NCBI GenBank assembly: GCA_015680685.1
Contig: MNCI01016614.1
Span: 60,438-124,437, forward strand
Direction of reading: 5' to 3'
DNA: 64,000 nucleotides
Source: Gnetum montanum
Lineage: Eukaryota > Streptophyta > Gnetopsida > Gnetales > Gnetaceae
The notes under the pieces are model-generated. The model was not told the origin of the DNA. It was given only the letters and a program-made list of their open reading frames with translations, and searched no databases. Both the position numbers and the translations under genes were made by a program. Below are positions 10,571-20,155 of the stretch, piece after piece; positions within the stretch are counted from its first letter, which is position 1, and each line of letters starts with the position of its first letter.

Positions 10571-13312
10571 AACAGCCGAAGAGAAGGTAAGAAACATCAC
10601 CATGGTGATGGATCCCCTTCTTCTTCCCCTTCATCACATCATTCACCCTCTCCTTCCACATCTGGGCGCAGCCACCATGAGCATAACGCGGAAAGTAAAG
10701 GTAGAAGAGATGAAATGCCTCGACAGGAAGGTCGAGAGGAGTTAGGACAAGGGCAAGGACGTAGGGAGAATAGGGAACCACAACGTAGACATCACAGACG
10801 TCATGAAAGAGATGATCATGACGAACCCCTATTCGCAACCCGAAGTATGCTTGATATTAGAGAGGCAGTTAGGATTCCCACAAGGCATTTAAAGGATAGT
10901 AGGATCAAGCGTTTGGACATAAATAATATCCCACGTTTTGAAGGGGGATACAACGCTGATCCTCAACATCATTTACAGGCATTCCACGATGCCTGTGCCT
11001 TGCAGAACATAGACAATGAGTGGCAGAAACTCAAGTTGTTCCCAAGGACACTCACTAAAGAAGCAGAAAGCTGGTACCGGTCCTTAGAACCGGAAACCAT
11101 CAGGAGGTGGAGTACGATGCTTGAATTGTTCAACAACAAATATCAAACGTACTCCAGAGTGTCTAACTTGCGTAAGCAGATCCAAGGCTGGAAACAAGGA
11201 GCTCATGAATCCTTGGATGCTGCCATGGCCCGTTACTACACATTGCTACATCGTTGCCCGGGCCATGGGTACGCTAAGCGGGATCAACTTCGCCACCTCG
11301 TGGATGGGCTACGAAATGAAACGAGAAGAACTCTTGGGACTTACGCCCAAGGGAGACTCTCCCAACTAAGAGCCCATGAAGTTGAAGTATTGTTGGAACA
11401 AGTAGCGCAAGAAGAGGGTGAGCTACGGAAAAGAGAAAGTGCGGAGGAATACAACCGTGATCCCTCCCTTCGTAAGAAGGGAGTGAAATTCTGTGATGAG
11501 GAGGATGAGTCACCACTCGAAGAGTTGGTGAACAGGAAAACTGTGCCGATCCAAAAGTTAACAACGGAGGTATCGGCTAAGGTAGACCAAATGTGGGATT
11601 CCTTAGACTCACGAATAGAAACAGTCCTGAAAATTGTAGAAGAGTCTAAGGATGAGCAAAGTAGTGATAAAAGCAAAGACAAGCGGAGAAACTTTAACCC
11701 TGCACATAACAAGGGTAAGGGAAAAATCTCTAACTCCGATGAGGCTGAAAATTCTGATTCAGACAATGACGGTGGATGTGAGGTCTGCTATTATGACCAT
11801 CCTAAGGGATGTTGTCCAATTATCTCACATCTGCAGGAGTCTGGGGTGTATGCATTAAATCCAAGACTTAATCAACGGCAAACACCCAGAAGGTTACCTT
11901 ATCCACAAGGTAACCCGAGGCAGTTCCACCAACCCTTGACGTATTATCCAAGTGGAACACCTCCGCAGCCCATCGAGCAACATCAGCAGTGGCAATACCC
12001 ACAGTCATGGGGGATGCCACAGCCAACACATCGATACCCTTACCGGCAGCCTGATCCTTATGGTTATTATGTGCAGCAGCCAGTTTCTCCAGGTGACGCT
12101 ATGAGTCACACTCCACGCCGTCACTACTACGCTCGGGAGTACTTCAGAAGGACTCCTTCTCCTCCGGGAGACATTCCACATTCTGTCCATCCTCTAACTC
12201 CACCCGCACCTTTTCCTCAAGTAGTTCCCATAACACCTCCTGCTCCAACAATGCAAGGGGAATTACCTACCCAACCGCAGCAACGTCACGCCGCGAGATC
12301 TGTAAATATTCAGAGTGTAAATATCCAACCGGACACTAGTTCTGGCGATAACTGTACAAAAAGGAGACCCTTTTTCAGAACTAGGAGCCCGGATAGGCTC
12401 TCGCAACAACAAGCGGACGGGTATATGTATAGGCCTCTAACTACTAACACTTCGGAGCACCCTTCAGTCCAAGGGAATGTAACGCATACGGTTATGCTAA
12501 CACATACCGTAACTGACTGGATCAAGGTAGGCCACCTTCCCAGGAAACTAACTGACCCTGGGAGTCCCTTTATTCATTTGCAGATCGCTGGGAATGCGCC
12601 ACATCGAGCTCTTCTTGACTCAGGTTCCGGAGTCAACTTAATTTCGCGAAAGATGTATCACGCCTGGAACCTGCCCCAACTTAAGAAGAGCAACATCCAA
12701 CTAGAGCTGGCAGACCAGTCCATCACTATTCCCTTGGGTTTGGTGGAGGACGTTATCACCACTGTGTGTGGTTGGTCCTACCCAGCGGATTTCCTAGTGA
12801 TCGATGTTAACAACAACGAAGGGGACTTCCCAATTATAATGGGAAGGGCATGGCTAAGCACAGTAGATGCATGCCTTAGGATCCGTGATCTTTCCTTGGA
12901 AATCTCCAAGATAAACATATGTGGAAAGATCGAGAAGAGGATAGTTCCATGCATCACATACAGTGATTCATCGGGTGATGACACGGAGGAAATGTCTCCA
13001 TGTCACAGGTGTGCCCAGGAAACTCTGCAACAAAGATGCCTGTATGTAGCAACCACACAAGAAGTAGTAGACACCCCGTGGTTGACAGCTTCTCATAAGA
13101 GCAAACAAATATGCATGGAACGAACTGAGGCAACTCATGCCAACAACCGTGGCATAGACACATTGGAACGTGAGCGTCGCCAACTTCCACCCCTGAATTT
13201 AAGATCATCAATTGGGAGAAGTTGGGCACTGCTTAGAAATTCAAATAGGCGCTCACTACTTCGGATCTCTCCCTCACAACTCAGTCATGGGGGAGATGGC
13301 CACCTATGCTAA
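10571..13312 (+). CDS. gag-protease polyprotein of element B
   Basis: Open from the codon after the TGA at 10568 to the stop at 13310-13312; the first internal ATG (10715) gives 865 residues. From that ATG: basic region (1-45), capsid-like Ty3/gypsy gag core (about 65-240, with RFEGGYNADPQHHLQAF and AESWYRSLEP), a charged helical part (240-345), a compact zinc knuckle C-x2-C-x3-H-x3-C at about 355-366 (CEVCYYDHPKGC), a proline/glutamine/tyrosine-rich linker (380-590), and an aspartic protease with DSGSGVN at about 635-641 and IMGRAWLS near 708. Roles: particle assembly, RNA binding and polyprotein cleavage. The frame runs on a short way into the linker and then over the pol deletion junction (about 13248), so the last 20 or so residues (to DGHLC) are read across the join. 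Confidence 0.88.
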   Translation, partial: NSRREGKKHHHGDGSPSSSPSSHHSPSPSTSGRSHHEHNAESKGRRDEMPRQEGREELGQGQGRRENREPQRRHHRRHERDDHDEPLFATRSMLDIREAVRIPTRHLKDSRIKRLDINNIPRFEGGYNADPQHHLQAFHDACALQNIDNEWQKLKLFPRTLTKEAESWYRSLEPETIRRWSTMLELFNNKYQTYSRVSNLRKQIQGWKQGAHESLDAAMARYYTLLHRCPGHGYAKRDQLRHLVDGLRNETRRTLGTYAQGRLSQLRAHEVEVLLEQVAQEEGELRKRESAEEYNRDPSLRKKGVKFCDEEDESPLEELVNRKTVPIQKLTTEVSAKVDQMWDSLDSRIETVLKIVEESKDEQSSDKSKDKRRNFNPAHNKGKGKISNSDEAENSDSDNDGGCEVCYYDHPKGCCPIISHLQESGVYALNPRLNQRQTPRRLPYPQGNPRQFHQPLTYYPSGTPPQPIEQHQQWQYPQSWGMPQPTHRYPYRQPDPYGYYVQQPVSPGDAMSHTPRRHYYAREYFRRTPSPPGDIPHSVHPLTPPAPFPQVVPITPPAPTMQGELPTQPQQRHAARSVNIQSVNIQPDTSSGDNCTKRRPFFRTRSPDRLSQQQADGYMYRPLTTNTSEHPSVQGNVTHTVMLTHTVTDWIKVGHLPRKLTDPGSPFIHLQIAGNAPHRALLDSGSGVNLISRKMYHAWNLPQLKKSNIQLELADQSITIPLGLVEDVITTVCGWSYPADFLVIDVNNNEGDFPIIMGRAWLSTVDACLRIRDLSLEISKINICGKIEKRIVPCITYSDSSGDDTEEMSPCHRCAQETLQQRCLYVATTQEVVDTPWLTASHKSKQICMERTEATHANNRGIDTLERERRQLPPLNLRSSIGRSWALLRNSNRRSLLRISPSQLSHGGDGHLC

Positions 13313-13317
13313 TCATA

Positions 13318-13525
13318 TGGGGCCCTCAGTTCTTTTTCAGTTTTTGTTTTACACATTTTTGTTTTACAACGTTTTTGTTTTTCACATTTTTGTTTTACAA
13401 TTTCTTTAACTTTTCTAATTTTTGTTTTACAAATTTCTTTAACTTTTCTTGTTTTTGTTTTACAACATCGTTATATTTTTCTATCTTTTTGTGTGTGTGT
13501 GTGTGTGTGTCATCCATCATGTAAA
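13318..13525 (+). repeat. T-rich tract with repeated TTTTTGTTTTACA units and a (GT)n run, element B
   Basis: At least six imperfect copies of TTTTTGTTTTACA with spacers such as TTTCTTTAACTTTTC, then (GT)10 at about 13491-13510. Tracts of the same kind follow the end of the coding region in A (16600-16800), D (41470-41690) and E (about 32880-33020, as A-rich on the plus strand). Confidence 0.8.
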
Positions 13526-14950
13526 TTCGTCACCCAATAAGTGTTCGGGCCGATGGGATGAACTGTTTTTCATTAATTGCTAATGTTTGGTTTTTACCTT
13601 TAAGTTACATTGTTGATACTAAGGTATGTTCTTTTGATATGGCAGGCAATGAGATCACTTCATCCATCCATCCATCAAGTCTATGGTTTCCCTTGGCTTG
13701 GAAATGTACAGTTCCCTTCCAATAAGAACTTTAACGAACCAGTGACTGGGCATTTCTCAAACTAAGGAAGGACTCAAGGATTTGAAAAGGGTGTGACTTC
13801 AAGGGAACTTGGTGCTCTTGTGTTGGTCATTCACTTGGGTGCTTGGATGTTTTCTTCTTGGGTTTTCTTACCGTTCCGATGTAACCCAATAATCGGAAGC
13901 TGAGACAATAAAAATAAAGAAGTCTTTGCATGGTGTGGTCCCCACGCATAAAAACACAAAACAAAAAAAAAAAGAAAAAAAATGGAAAAACAGAAAAAAG
14001 AGAAGAAGAAAAAGCTAAAAAGCTAAAAGTGAGGATTCAAAGCACACCCCTTAGACGGAATAAATTTGGGCTACAAGCACTGGTTATGGAACCAAAGTGT
14101 TCCCTCTAACTAAGGCCCTTCTCGCTTCCCATTCTCTCTGTTGTTTCGTCGGAATGGTGGTGGCTTCTCGAAGTTGCATCCTTGTTACCCAAGTGGATGA
14201 TTTAACCAACTGCATTGATGCGAAGTCACTGGAAGTGGTTGGTTTGAGGCCAGAGTTGGAATGAGATTCGCCAAGTCACATTAATCATGAAACACACAAG
14301 GGGCTGTACACCACCTTGTTCTTGGGATTCCATTCCACTTCTCTTCTTCCCATCCTTCTCTCCATTGTTCACCTCATTGCCGGTTGTATCATTGTATATA
14401 CTTTGGTTGATGCTTTGTTTTCTTTTTGGTAAATTCTTCCGGTTAAGACTTTAACTCTTGTTTCCAAAGGACATTCCCCGAGCCTACGGACTCTTTGAAT
14501 GTGGGATTGTCAGGGCATTAAGGGCATGAGCCTGCTTTGGGGAGGACCCACTGACATTCCTATTTGGAACACTAGTTAACTTCTTTTCCTTAACGTTTTG
14601 CAATTAATTATCATTTTTTGTTCATTTCCATCATGACATCCTTTTCTTGATGCCATAGTTGTCCCTTTTTACCTATCATTCCTATTCCTTTTCTCTCTCC
14701 ATTCTAACGCTACCGGAGGTTCGCGATTAGTCATGGGGGTACGGGGCCTGATTTTTCGATTTTTATCCTAAGCCCCGGATTTTTTCGTTTTTCTTCCTAA
14801 CCCCTATACCTTCGGTAGTCATCATCTACATTTTCCCAGATCCATATCAGCCATACCACAACTTAGCCAGTGAACCTAAACCGAAGCAAGGTATGCTTTA
14901 CTTAATGATTCAATTACCCTTGCTAATATATGATGGTGTTGTGTGTGCAG
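13526..14950 (+). other. Conserved non-coding 3' block of element B, ending in a splice acceptor
   Basis: No open frame of note. Blocks recur in the same order in A (16810-18124), D (41700-43628) and partly E: GGGTGTGACTTCAAGGGAACTTG (13790-13812 region), GGCATTAAGGGCATGAGCC followed by TTTGGGGAGGACCCACT (14514-14552), and a pyrimidine-rich stretch ending TGTTGTGTGTGCAG at 14950. Conservation between badly decayed coding regions suggests a role in the RNA, such as an intron, packaging or export signal. An A-rich stretch (13953-14030) is specific to B. Confidence 0.7.
14937..14950 (+). promoter_or_regulatory. Candidate 3' splice site of element B
   Basis: TGTTGTGTGTGCAG with an upstream CTAAT/TTAAT-type branch point candidate, immediately followed by ATG. 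Equivalent sites: A TGTTGTGATTGCAG (18111-18124), D TGTTTATGATTGTAG ending 43628, E GTGTGATTACAG on the minus strand ending at 31225. Confidence 0.6.
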
Positions 14951-15157
14951 ATGGCAATCATACAACAACAGAATGGATCTGGAGCAGACACTTGGAATGG
15001 AGCAGCGCTGAAGCAGCATGCAAGGAGTGGAATTGATAATGCGCTTACAGATGGACAACGAAAGGCGCAATCTCGGCGTTGGCAGCAACAAGACTCTTCT
15101 TCTTTCTTCTCTTCTATTCTCTCTCCTCTTTTCTCTCAGCTGCCAACTGTGGCCTGA
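14951..15157 (+). CDS. Short remnant reading frame after the splice site, element B
   Basis: 69 codons starting MAIIQQQNGSG directly after the splice acceptor, rich in Q, S and N and ending in SQLPTVA. In D and E the same position is the start of a long accessory gene; here only this stub remains before the polypurine tract. No domain can be recognised. It may be translated from a spliced RNA or may be a relic of the deletion. Confidence 0.35.
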   Translation: MAIIQQQNGSGADTWNGAALKQHARSGIDNALTDGQRKAQSRRWQQQDSSSFFSSILSPLFSQLPTVA

Positions 15158-15319
15158 TGTCATTGTAATAAGGTGTTCACCCATGTTGTCATGAACACCA
15201 GTTTTTGTCAAGTCTTGTAATAAAGACCGTTCACATGTCATCCCATTAGTTCCATTTCCCCTAATAATCCCATACCTACCTGATATCATTGTAAGGAACT
15301 CGAGGACGAGTTTTCATTC

Positions 15320-15332
15320 AGTCATGGGGGTA
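15320..15332 (+). other. Polypurine tract and conserved pre-LTR box, element B
   Basis: AGTCATGGGGGTA ends one base before the 3' LTR, preceded by GAGGACGAGTTTTCATT (15302-15318). The same box precedes the 3' LTR of A (18441-18474), D (46555-46588) and E (28260-28293, minus). Start site for plus-strand DNA synthesis. Confidence 0.8.
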
Positions 15333-16403
15333 TGATGAGACGCGACTTGCACTAGGCCGCGATATCGCGTCCCATGCGATATCGCGTACGCGATATCGCG
15401 TCTTCTCCTGCGATATCGCGTACGCGATATCGCGTCGCGCCGCCATTTCTATAAATAAGAGGCGGCACTCCCTTCATTTCCCAATCCTGGCTAGTGTAGC
15501 GAAGCTCTGGCAGATTGATCACTCCAGAGTTAGAATTTTTCCCCATGTGCCCGCAGTAGGAGTCCTAGAGTGAACGGCTCTTTATTCGAGCAGCTTGTAA
15601 CCTGAACCCAAGTTGTGTACGGCAATAAAGACGAACTTGTTTGGATAAACCTTGCAGCACGTGGTTTCATTTATTGCTTTCTTTTCTGCTTTCCTAGTGC
15701 GTTCAAGTACGACTTGATTACGAGCGTCTACGGACGTGTACGGCTAGTCAAGGAATCGGCTGCTTGACGCAATGCATGAGTACGACTCAATTACGAGCAT
15801 TGGATGCTTGGTAACCCAGTAGCGTATTCCAGGATTCTGCGCTTGGTAACTCCCGGGTCTAATGTGTACGGCTAGTTGAGGAATCGGCTGCTCATTGCTA
15901 GGCTAGATCGTGTGATAAGTACGACTTAGTTACGAGCACCCACGGGTGTGTACGGCTGGCTAAGGAATCGGCTGCTTATCACACGTAGGCTAAATAGGTG
16001 CCTCAGTACGACCACTTCGAGCACTTGCGTTACGTGTGGCGATCCCAGTAACGATTAGCGTTTGGTAAGCTGCAGTTGCATAGTTCAGGGTGTGTCCGGC
16101 AAGTGGGAACGGATGCTGACGCTAGTTAATTTAGACTTAGATCTTAGTTAGAGTTAGTTTAGTTTTCTCAACCCTTTCTCCTGGTAGCATAGAAGATAAG
16201 CCGAAAATACCAAAAAAATCACATACCTCAGACTTGCTTAACCATACACCGTGACACATACAAGCAAGCCTGGGAAGACAACGAACGATTAACCCCAAGT
16301 GTTTCTTGTGGCGTTAAGGCATTTAGTCTACGGAGTTCGACCGGATAGCGCGTGTACGCTCGTATTCGTATGGTGGAGTGTAGGGGTATCTCGCCACTCA
16401 TCA
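15333..16403 (+). repeat. 3' LTR of element B (1071 bp, complete form)
   Basis: TGATGAGACGCG ... CTCATCA. U3 carries two perfect 24-bp palindromes (15376-15399 and 15410-15433), each two GCGATATCGC half-sites joined across GTAC; TATA box 15450-15457. R/U5 has three copies of GTGTACGGCT-N5-GGAATCGGCTGCT (15736-15764, 15864-15892, 15948-15976). Poly(A) signal-like AATAAAG near 15623. Confidence 0.92.
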
Positions 16404-16408
16404 ATCAT
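16404..16408. repeat. Target-site duplication of element B, right copy (ATCAT)
   Basis: Identical to 9025-9029. Confidence 0.9.
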
Positions 16409-16582
16409 ATATAAACTTGATAGCCCAAAGAAGAAGCAATTAGTCAACATCCAACAACTGAAACTTTTCCATGAGCCCAAGCCAACCAACTCAGCAGACA
16501 CCTCGCAAGATGGACAACCATGCATAATCTTTTGGATCTCCTCCTTCCAACTTAGTTGTGGGGGAGATGGCCATCCATACTG
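16409..16582 (+). pseudogene. End of integrase/pol of element A, downstream of the B insertion
   Basis: The frame resumes the GPY/F domain cut at 9024: YKLDSPKKKQLVNIQQLKLF follows directly, as expected for the C-terminal part of a Ty3/gypsy integrase, then a short low-complexity tail to the stop near 16582. A purine tract GTTGTGGGGGAGATGGCC (16554-16571) overlaps the end; B has the matching AGTCATGGGGGAGATGGCC at 13283-13301. The open frame that can be read from 16299 begins inside B's LTR and is a chance fusion. Confidence 0.85.
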
Positions 16583-16589
16583 ATATTTT

Positions 16590-18474
16590 AAGTAGCTCCT
16601 TAGTCTTTCAACTTTTTGTTTTACACATTTTTGGTTTTACAACTTTTGGTTTTCATATTCTTTATTTTACATCTTTTTATTTTTGATCTTTTCTAAGTTT
16701 TTTTTTATACCATCATTAGTATATTTAATATTTCTTGAATATCTTTTACTTTTTTTATATTTTCTCATATTTTGTGTAATTTTCTACTTTTTTGCTAATA
16801 AGGTGCCGGATACAATGGCAATGTGCTACTCAATGGTGGTATGTATCATTTTTGATTTGATTGTTGATGTTTGGTTTTTGACTTTGAATGTCATTACTAA
16901 CAACTAGGACATGGTCTCTTTTCATGTAATAGGCAGTGAGTCCACATCATTCACCCATCCACACACTCTATGGTTTTCCTTGTTTTGGAAACATGTAGTT
17001 CCTTTTTCATTAAAATAACTTTAACAAATTTGTGACTTGTGTATTTTCTAGAATTGGGAAGGATTCAAAGGTTTAGATAGGGTGTGGCTTCAAAGGGATG
17101 TGGTATTCTTCATGCTTTTCCATTTTCCTATGTATAGGGGTGTTCTCATGAACTTCTTACTATTCTGTGTCATTCCACAATAGGAAGTCATATAAGTCCT
17201 TGTATGGTGTGGTCCTCATTAAAAACAATTATATGAGAATTCAAAGCACACCCCTTAGACAAAATAAAAGGGATACAAGCACTAGTTATGGGACTTGTCT
17301 TATCTCCTCTAACTAAGGCCCTTTCTCACTTCCTACTTCTTCTCCAATTTGGAATAGTGGTTGTTTTGTGGGAGCATTCTTGTATCTTAGGGGATGGACT
17401 AGTCTTAGAATGTCGATGCGAAGTTATTGAAAGTGGTTGGTTTTGGTCTAGACTAAGGATGGATCCTACTGAGTCATTTAATCACAAACTCCACAAGGGA
17501 CTTCATGTGACTATAATTAGGAACTCCATTCCATTTTCTCTCTCATCCATCTATGCTTTTCATGTCTCACCTCATTGTTGGTTTCATGTTTTGATTTGAT
17601 GTTCTGGTTTGATGTGTCAAGATTCTTAGTCAGTTACTTTTGGGTTTTTGTACATAACCTTCCATAACCATTAATCATCCACAGAGCCCATAGACTCCTT
17701 GGTTTGAAGTTATGTAAGGGCATAAAAGGCCTGTGCCTACTTTGGAAAGGACCCACTTGCATAGATTTTAGTTTGGTTAAGTTAAGTTCTTTAACCTTAG
17801 ATATTTTTACAATCGAATTCTTTTATTTACCCCATCAATGCCATCAAATTGTGTGCATCTTCACAACTATTTTTAGTGAATTCTTTCTTTTTATTGTTGT
17901 GAATTTCTATACCCTCTTTTCAGAATTGCTTGTGTTAAACTTTTTATGAATTTTATGGACTGCTTCTCTTACCTAACCTATTTGTCAGTCTTACCACTAA
18001 CATTATTAAGAAACCAATCTACCACAATCACAATTTAGCTAGGTATAACCACTGATGAGACAATGTATTCAATTACTATGTGTTACACTTTATATACTAA
18101 TCCTTGATTTTGTTGTGATTGCAGTAGGAAGCATGGACTAGAAGTGGGACTATCTTTACTAAGGATGATGTAGCAATATCACTCATGGGAGATTGTTCAT
18201 GACCATTGGATCTCTTCTACCTCTCCTTCATTCTTCTATTGCCAAGAGGGGTTGGATGTCCATTGGATTTGAGGGTGTTCTTTCTTGTTATCGTGAACAT
18301 CCAATTTTGTACACAATTGTAATGATGTATGCTCGGGCATTTCTATATTTGTTTTTTTCCTTTGTGTCACTCTGAATGTCAATTAAACATTTCATACCTC
18401 CTAATATATTTTGTAAGGGACTTGTTCATCTTCTTCTGTACTCAAGGATGAGTTTTCATTCAATTGTGAGGGTA
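16590..18474 (+). other. Non-coding 3' region of element A, with splice acceptor and polypurine tract
   Basis: T-rich tract (16600-16800), then blocks shared with B and D: GGTGTGGCTTCAAAGGGATGTGG-like (17082-17104), GCGAAGTTATTGAAAGTGGTTGG-like (17419-17441), and AAGGGCATAAAAGGCCTGTG followed by GGAAAGGACCCACTT (17717-17758). Splice acceptor TGTTGTGATTGCAG ends at 18124. After it, about 310 bp with no useful frame, then the pre-LTR box (GGATGAGTTTTCATTCAATT, 18446-18465) and tract TGTGAGGGTA. The accessory gene found here in D and E is absent. Confidence 0.7.
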
Positions 18475-19360
18475 TGATGAATTTTGTTTTACATGAGCCC
18501 TGATATCGGGTATCCGATATTGGGGTGGCCACAATATCGGGTACATGATATCACGTATGTGATATCATGACCCAAGATGTGACCTCGGGTATGCGATATC
18601 GTGAGATATTCTTAGGCCTATAAATACAACCCTTGGGCACATGATTTGGGGAGAGTTTTTTTTAGTCAAGTACTGAAATTCTTGCAGTTTGTTCATTCTA
18701 GAGTTAGAATATTTTCCAAGTGCCTATAGTAGGAGGTCTAAGTGTAATTGGATCTTTATTCAAGCATTAAGGTACCTGAACATACCATTGTGTTGGCAAT
18801 AAAGACAAGCTCTTTGATTCATCCTTGCAACACTTGAGACTTTCTTTCTTTATGCATTTATACATTGTGATTTCATGCAATTCACATCTAACGTTATTAA
18901 TTTAGTAATTAACTTTGATTAATTAAATAATTAATTAAAATACACAAGCATGACCCCTTCAAACATACGTGTGACACTTGGTAGCTTAGAAACAGTTAGC
19001 ATTTGACAACCCAGCAGTGTTTACATGAAGTTTAGGATTTGTTTGGGAAGTGGGGACAACTACTTGTGTTAGGCTAGATTAGATAATAGTTCACTTAGAA
19101 TTTAATTACTCTCACTTTCATTATTTTTTTAGGAAATTAAATTGATAAAACATAGAATGATAAAAATCTTATGCCTCAGTCACACTTAACCATACACTTG
19201 CATTTCACAAGTGAGACTAGGAAGACAACAAATAGACAACACGAACTCACCATTTAGCTCTAGCATACTTGGTAATTAAAGTTTGTGAAATTCAATTGGA
19301 TCACACATGGACTCCTATGATTCGTATGGTTGGACGTAGGGGGTACCTTGCTACTCATTA
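18475..19360 (+). repeat. 3' LTR of element A
   Basis: Starts TGATGAATTTTG, ends CTCATTA (family end with one transition). GATATC-type sites between 18501 and 18602; TATA box 18619-18626. Pairs with 2063-2947. Confidence 0.9.
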
Positions 19361-19365
19361 GTAAA
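19361..19365. repeat. Target-site duplication of element A, right copy (GTAAA)
   Basis: Identical to 2058-2062. Confidence 0.9.
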
Positions 19366-20155
19366 GAAAAAGGGAATTGCAATTATGATTATGATACCCT
19401 TGATGATGATCATGATACCCTTGATGATGATCATGATGAATCCTTATTGAAAATAAGAAGCATAATTCAAATTAGGAAAGTAGTACAAATTCTAATTAGG
19501 CATCAAAGAGAAAGCTGTATTAAGTGGCTAGACATTGACAATATCCCTAACTTTGCAAAAGGCTACAATGTAGACTCATAACATCACTTGCAAGCCTTAT
19601 ATGATGCTAATGCACTATAAAATATTAAGAGAAAATGACATAAATTGAAGCTACTTTCAAGAAAATTATTTAACAATGTTAAAAGTTGGTATCAATCATT
19701 AGAGCTTGACTTAATTCATTGGTGGTTAATAATGCTTGAGGTCTTCAATAAGAAGTACTAATCTTATTTGTGAGTATTAACTTTGAGAAAGAAAATTTAA
19801 AGATAAAAATAAGGGAATCATAAATACCTTGATGCAGCCTTAGGTAGGTACTATGATTTGCTACATAGATTCCATGGCTTCTTTCAAATGAACAATTTTG
19901 CTACATTATAGTTGAGCTCAGAAATAGCACTAGAGATACTCTTAGGATTTATGCCCAATGGAGACTTTCAAAATGGAGAGTTCATTGGATATAGAGTCCT
20001 TTTGATCAAGTGACCAAGGAGGAAGATGAGTTGAGAAAAAGGAAAAGTATAGAAGAAGTTAACAGGGACCTATTCACCCATAAGAAGGATGTTTGTGTTT
20101 GTGCTTCGTAAGAAGAAGAAGAATTACTAGAGCAAGTAGTATAGTAGAAGATCTT
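19366..20155 (+). pseudogene. gag core of element C, continued
   Basis: Continues the gag interrupted at 2062. Contains IKWLDIDNIPNFAKGYNVDS (19513-19579 region), then HHLQALYDA, SWYQSLELDLI and the charged helical part ending EEEELLEQV (near 20110-20140), all matching B residues about 60-270. Stops are frequent. The last bases match the segment encoding QRKTLSIQKL in D and are cut at 20155, where a TGTTACACCCC sequence begins. Confidence 0.75.

Larger units (their letters stand above)
9030..16403 (+). mobile_element. Element B: young non-autonomous gag-protease Athila-like element
   Basis: Flanked by LTRs and a perfect ATCAT duplication. Internal region: intact tRNA-Asp primer-binding site, a gag-protease frame with a single stop, a T-rich tract, a conserved non-coding 3' block with a splice acceptor, polypurine tract. 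RT, RNase H and integrase are absent: comparison with A shows the protease-RT linker (A near 6230-6280) joined directly to the end of pol (A near 16470-16570), with the join at about 13248 in B. This matches the class of gag-only terminal-repeat retrotransposons that depend on a partner for RT and integrase. It is the youngest insertion here: CpG is kept and the gag frame is nearly clean. Confidence 0.92.
2063..19360 (+). mobile_element. Element A: full-length Athila-like Ty3/gypsy retrotransposon, interrupted by element B
   Basis: Bounded by two LTRs of 885 and 886 bp and a perfect 5-bp duplication (GTAAA). Without the nested element B it is about 9.9 kb. Order: LTR, primer-binding site, gag, protease, RT, RNase H, integrase, about 1.9 kb of non-coding 3' region, polypurine tract, LTR. 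All coding parts have frameshifts and stops, so the copy is dead. It is the only member of this family in the window that still carries RT-RNase H-integrase, so it is the reference for what B, D and E have lost. It sits inside the gag of element C. Confidence 0.9.

Noticed and set aside
11274-11766. Minus-strand frames of 96 and 141 codons under gag of B
   Set aside because: They are mirror frames of the intact sense gag and show no domain.
16299-16583. 94-codon frame with an integrase-like end
   Set aside because: It begins inside B's 3' LTR and reads through the junction into A's pol; a chance fusion, not a gene.
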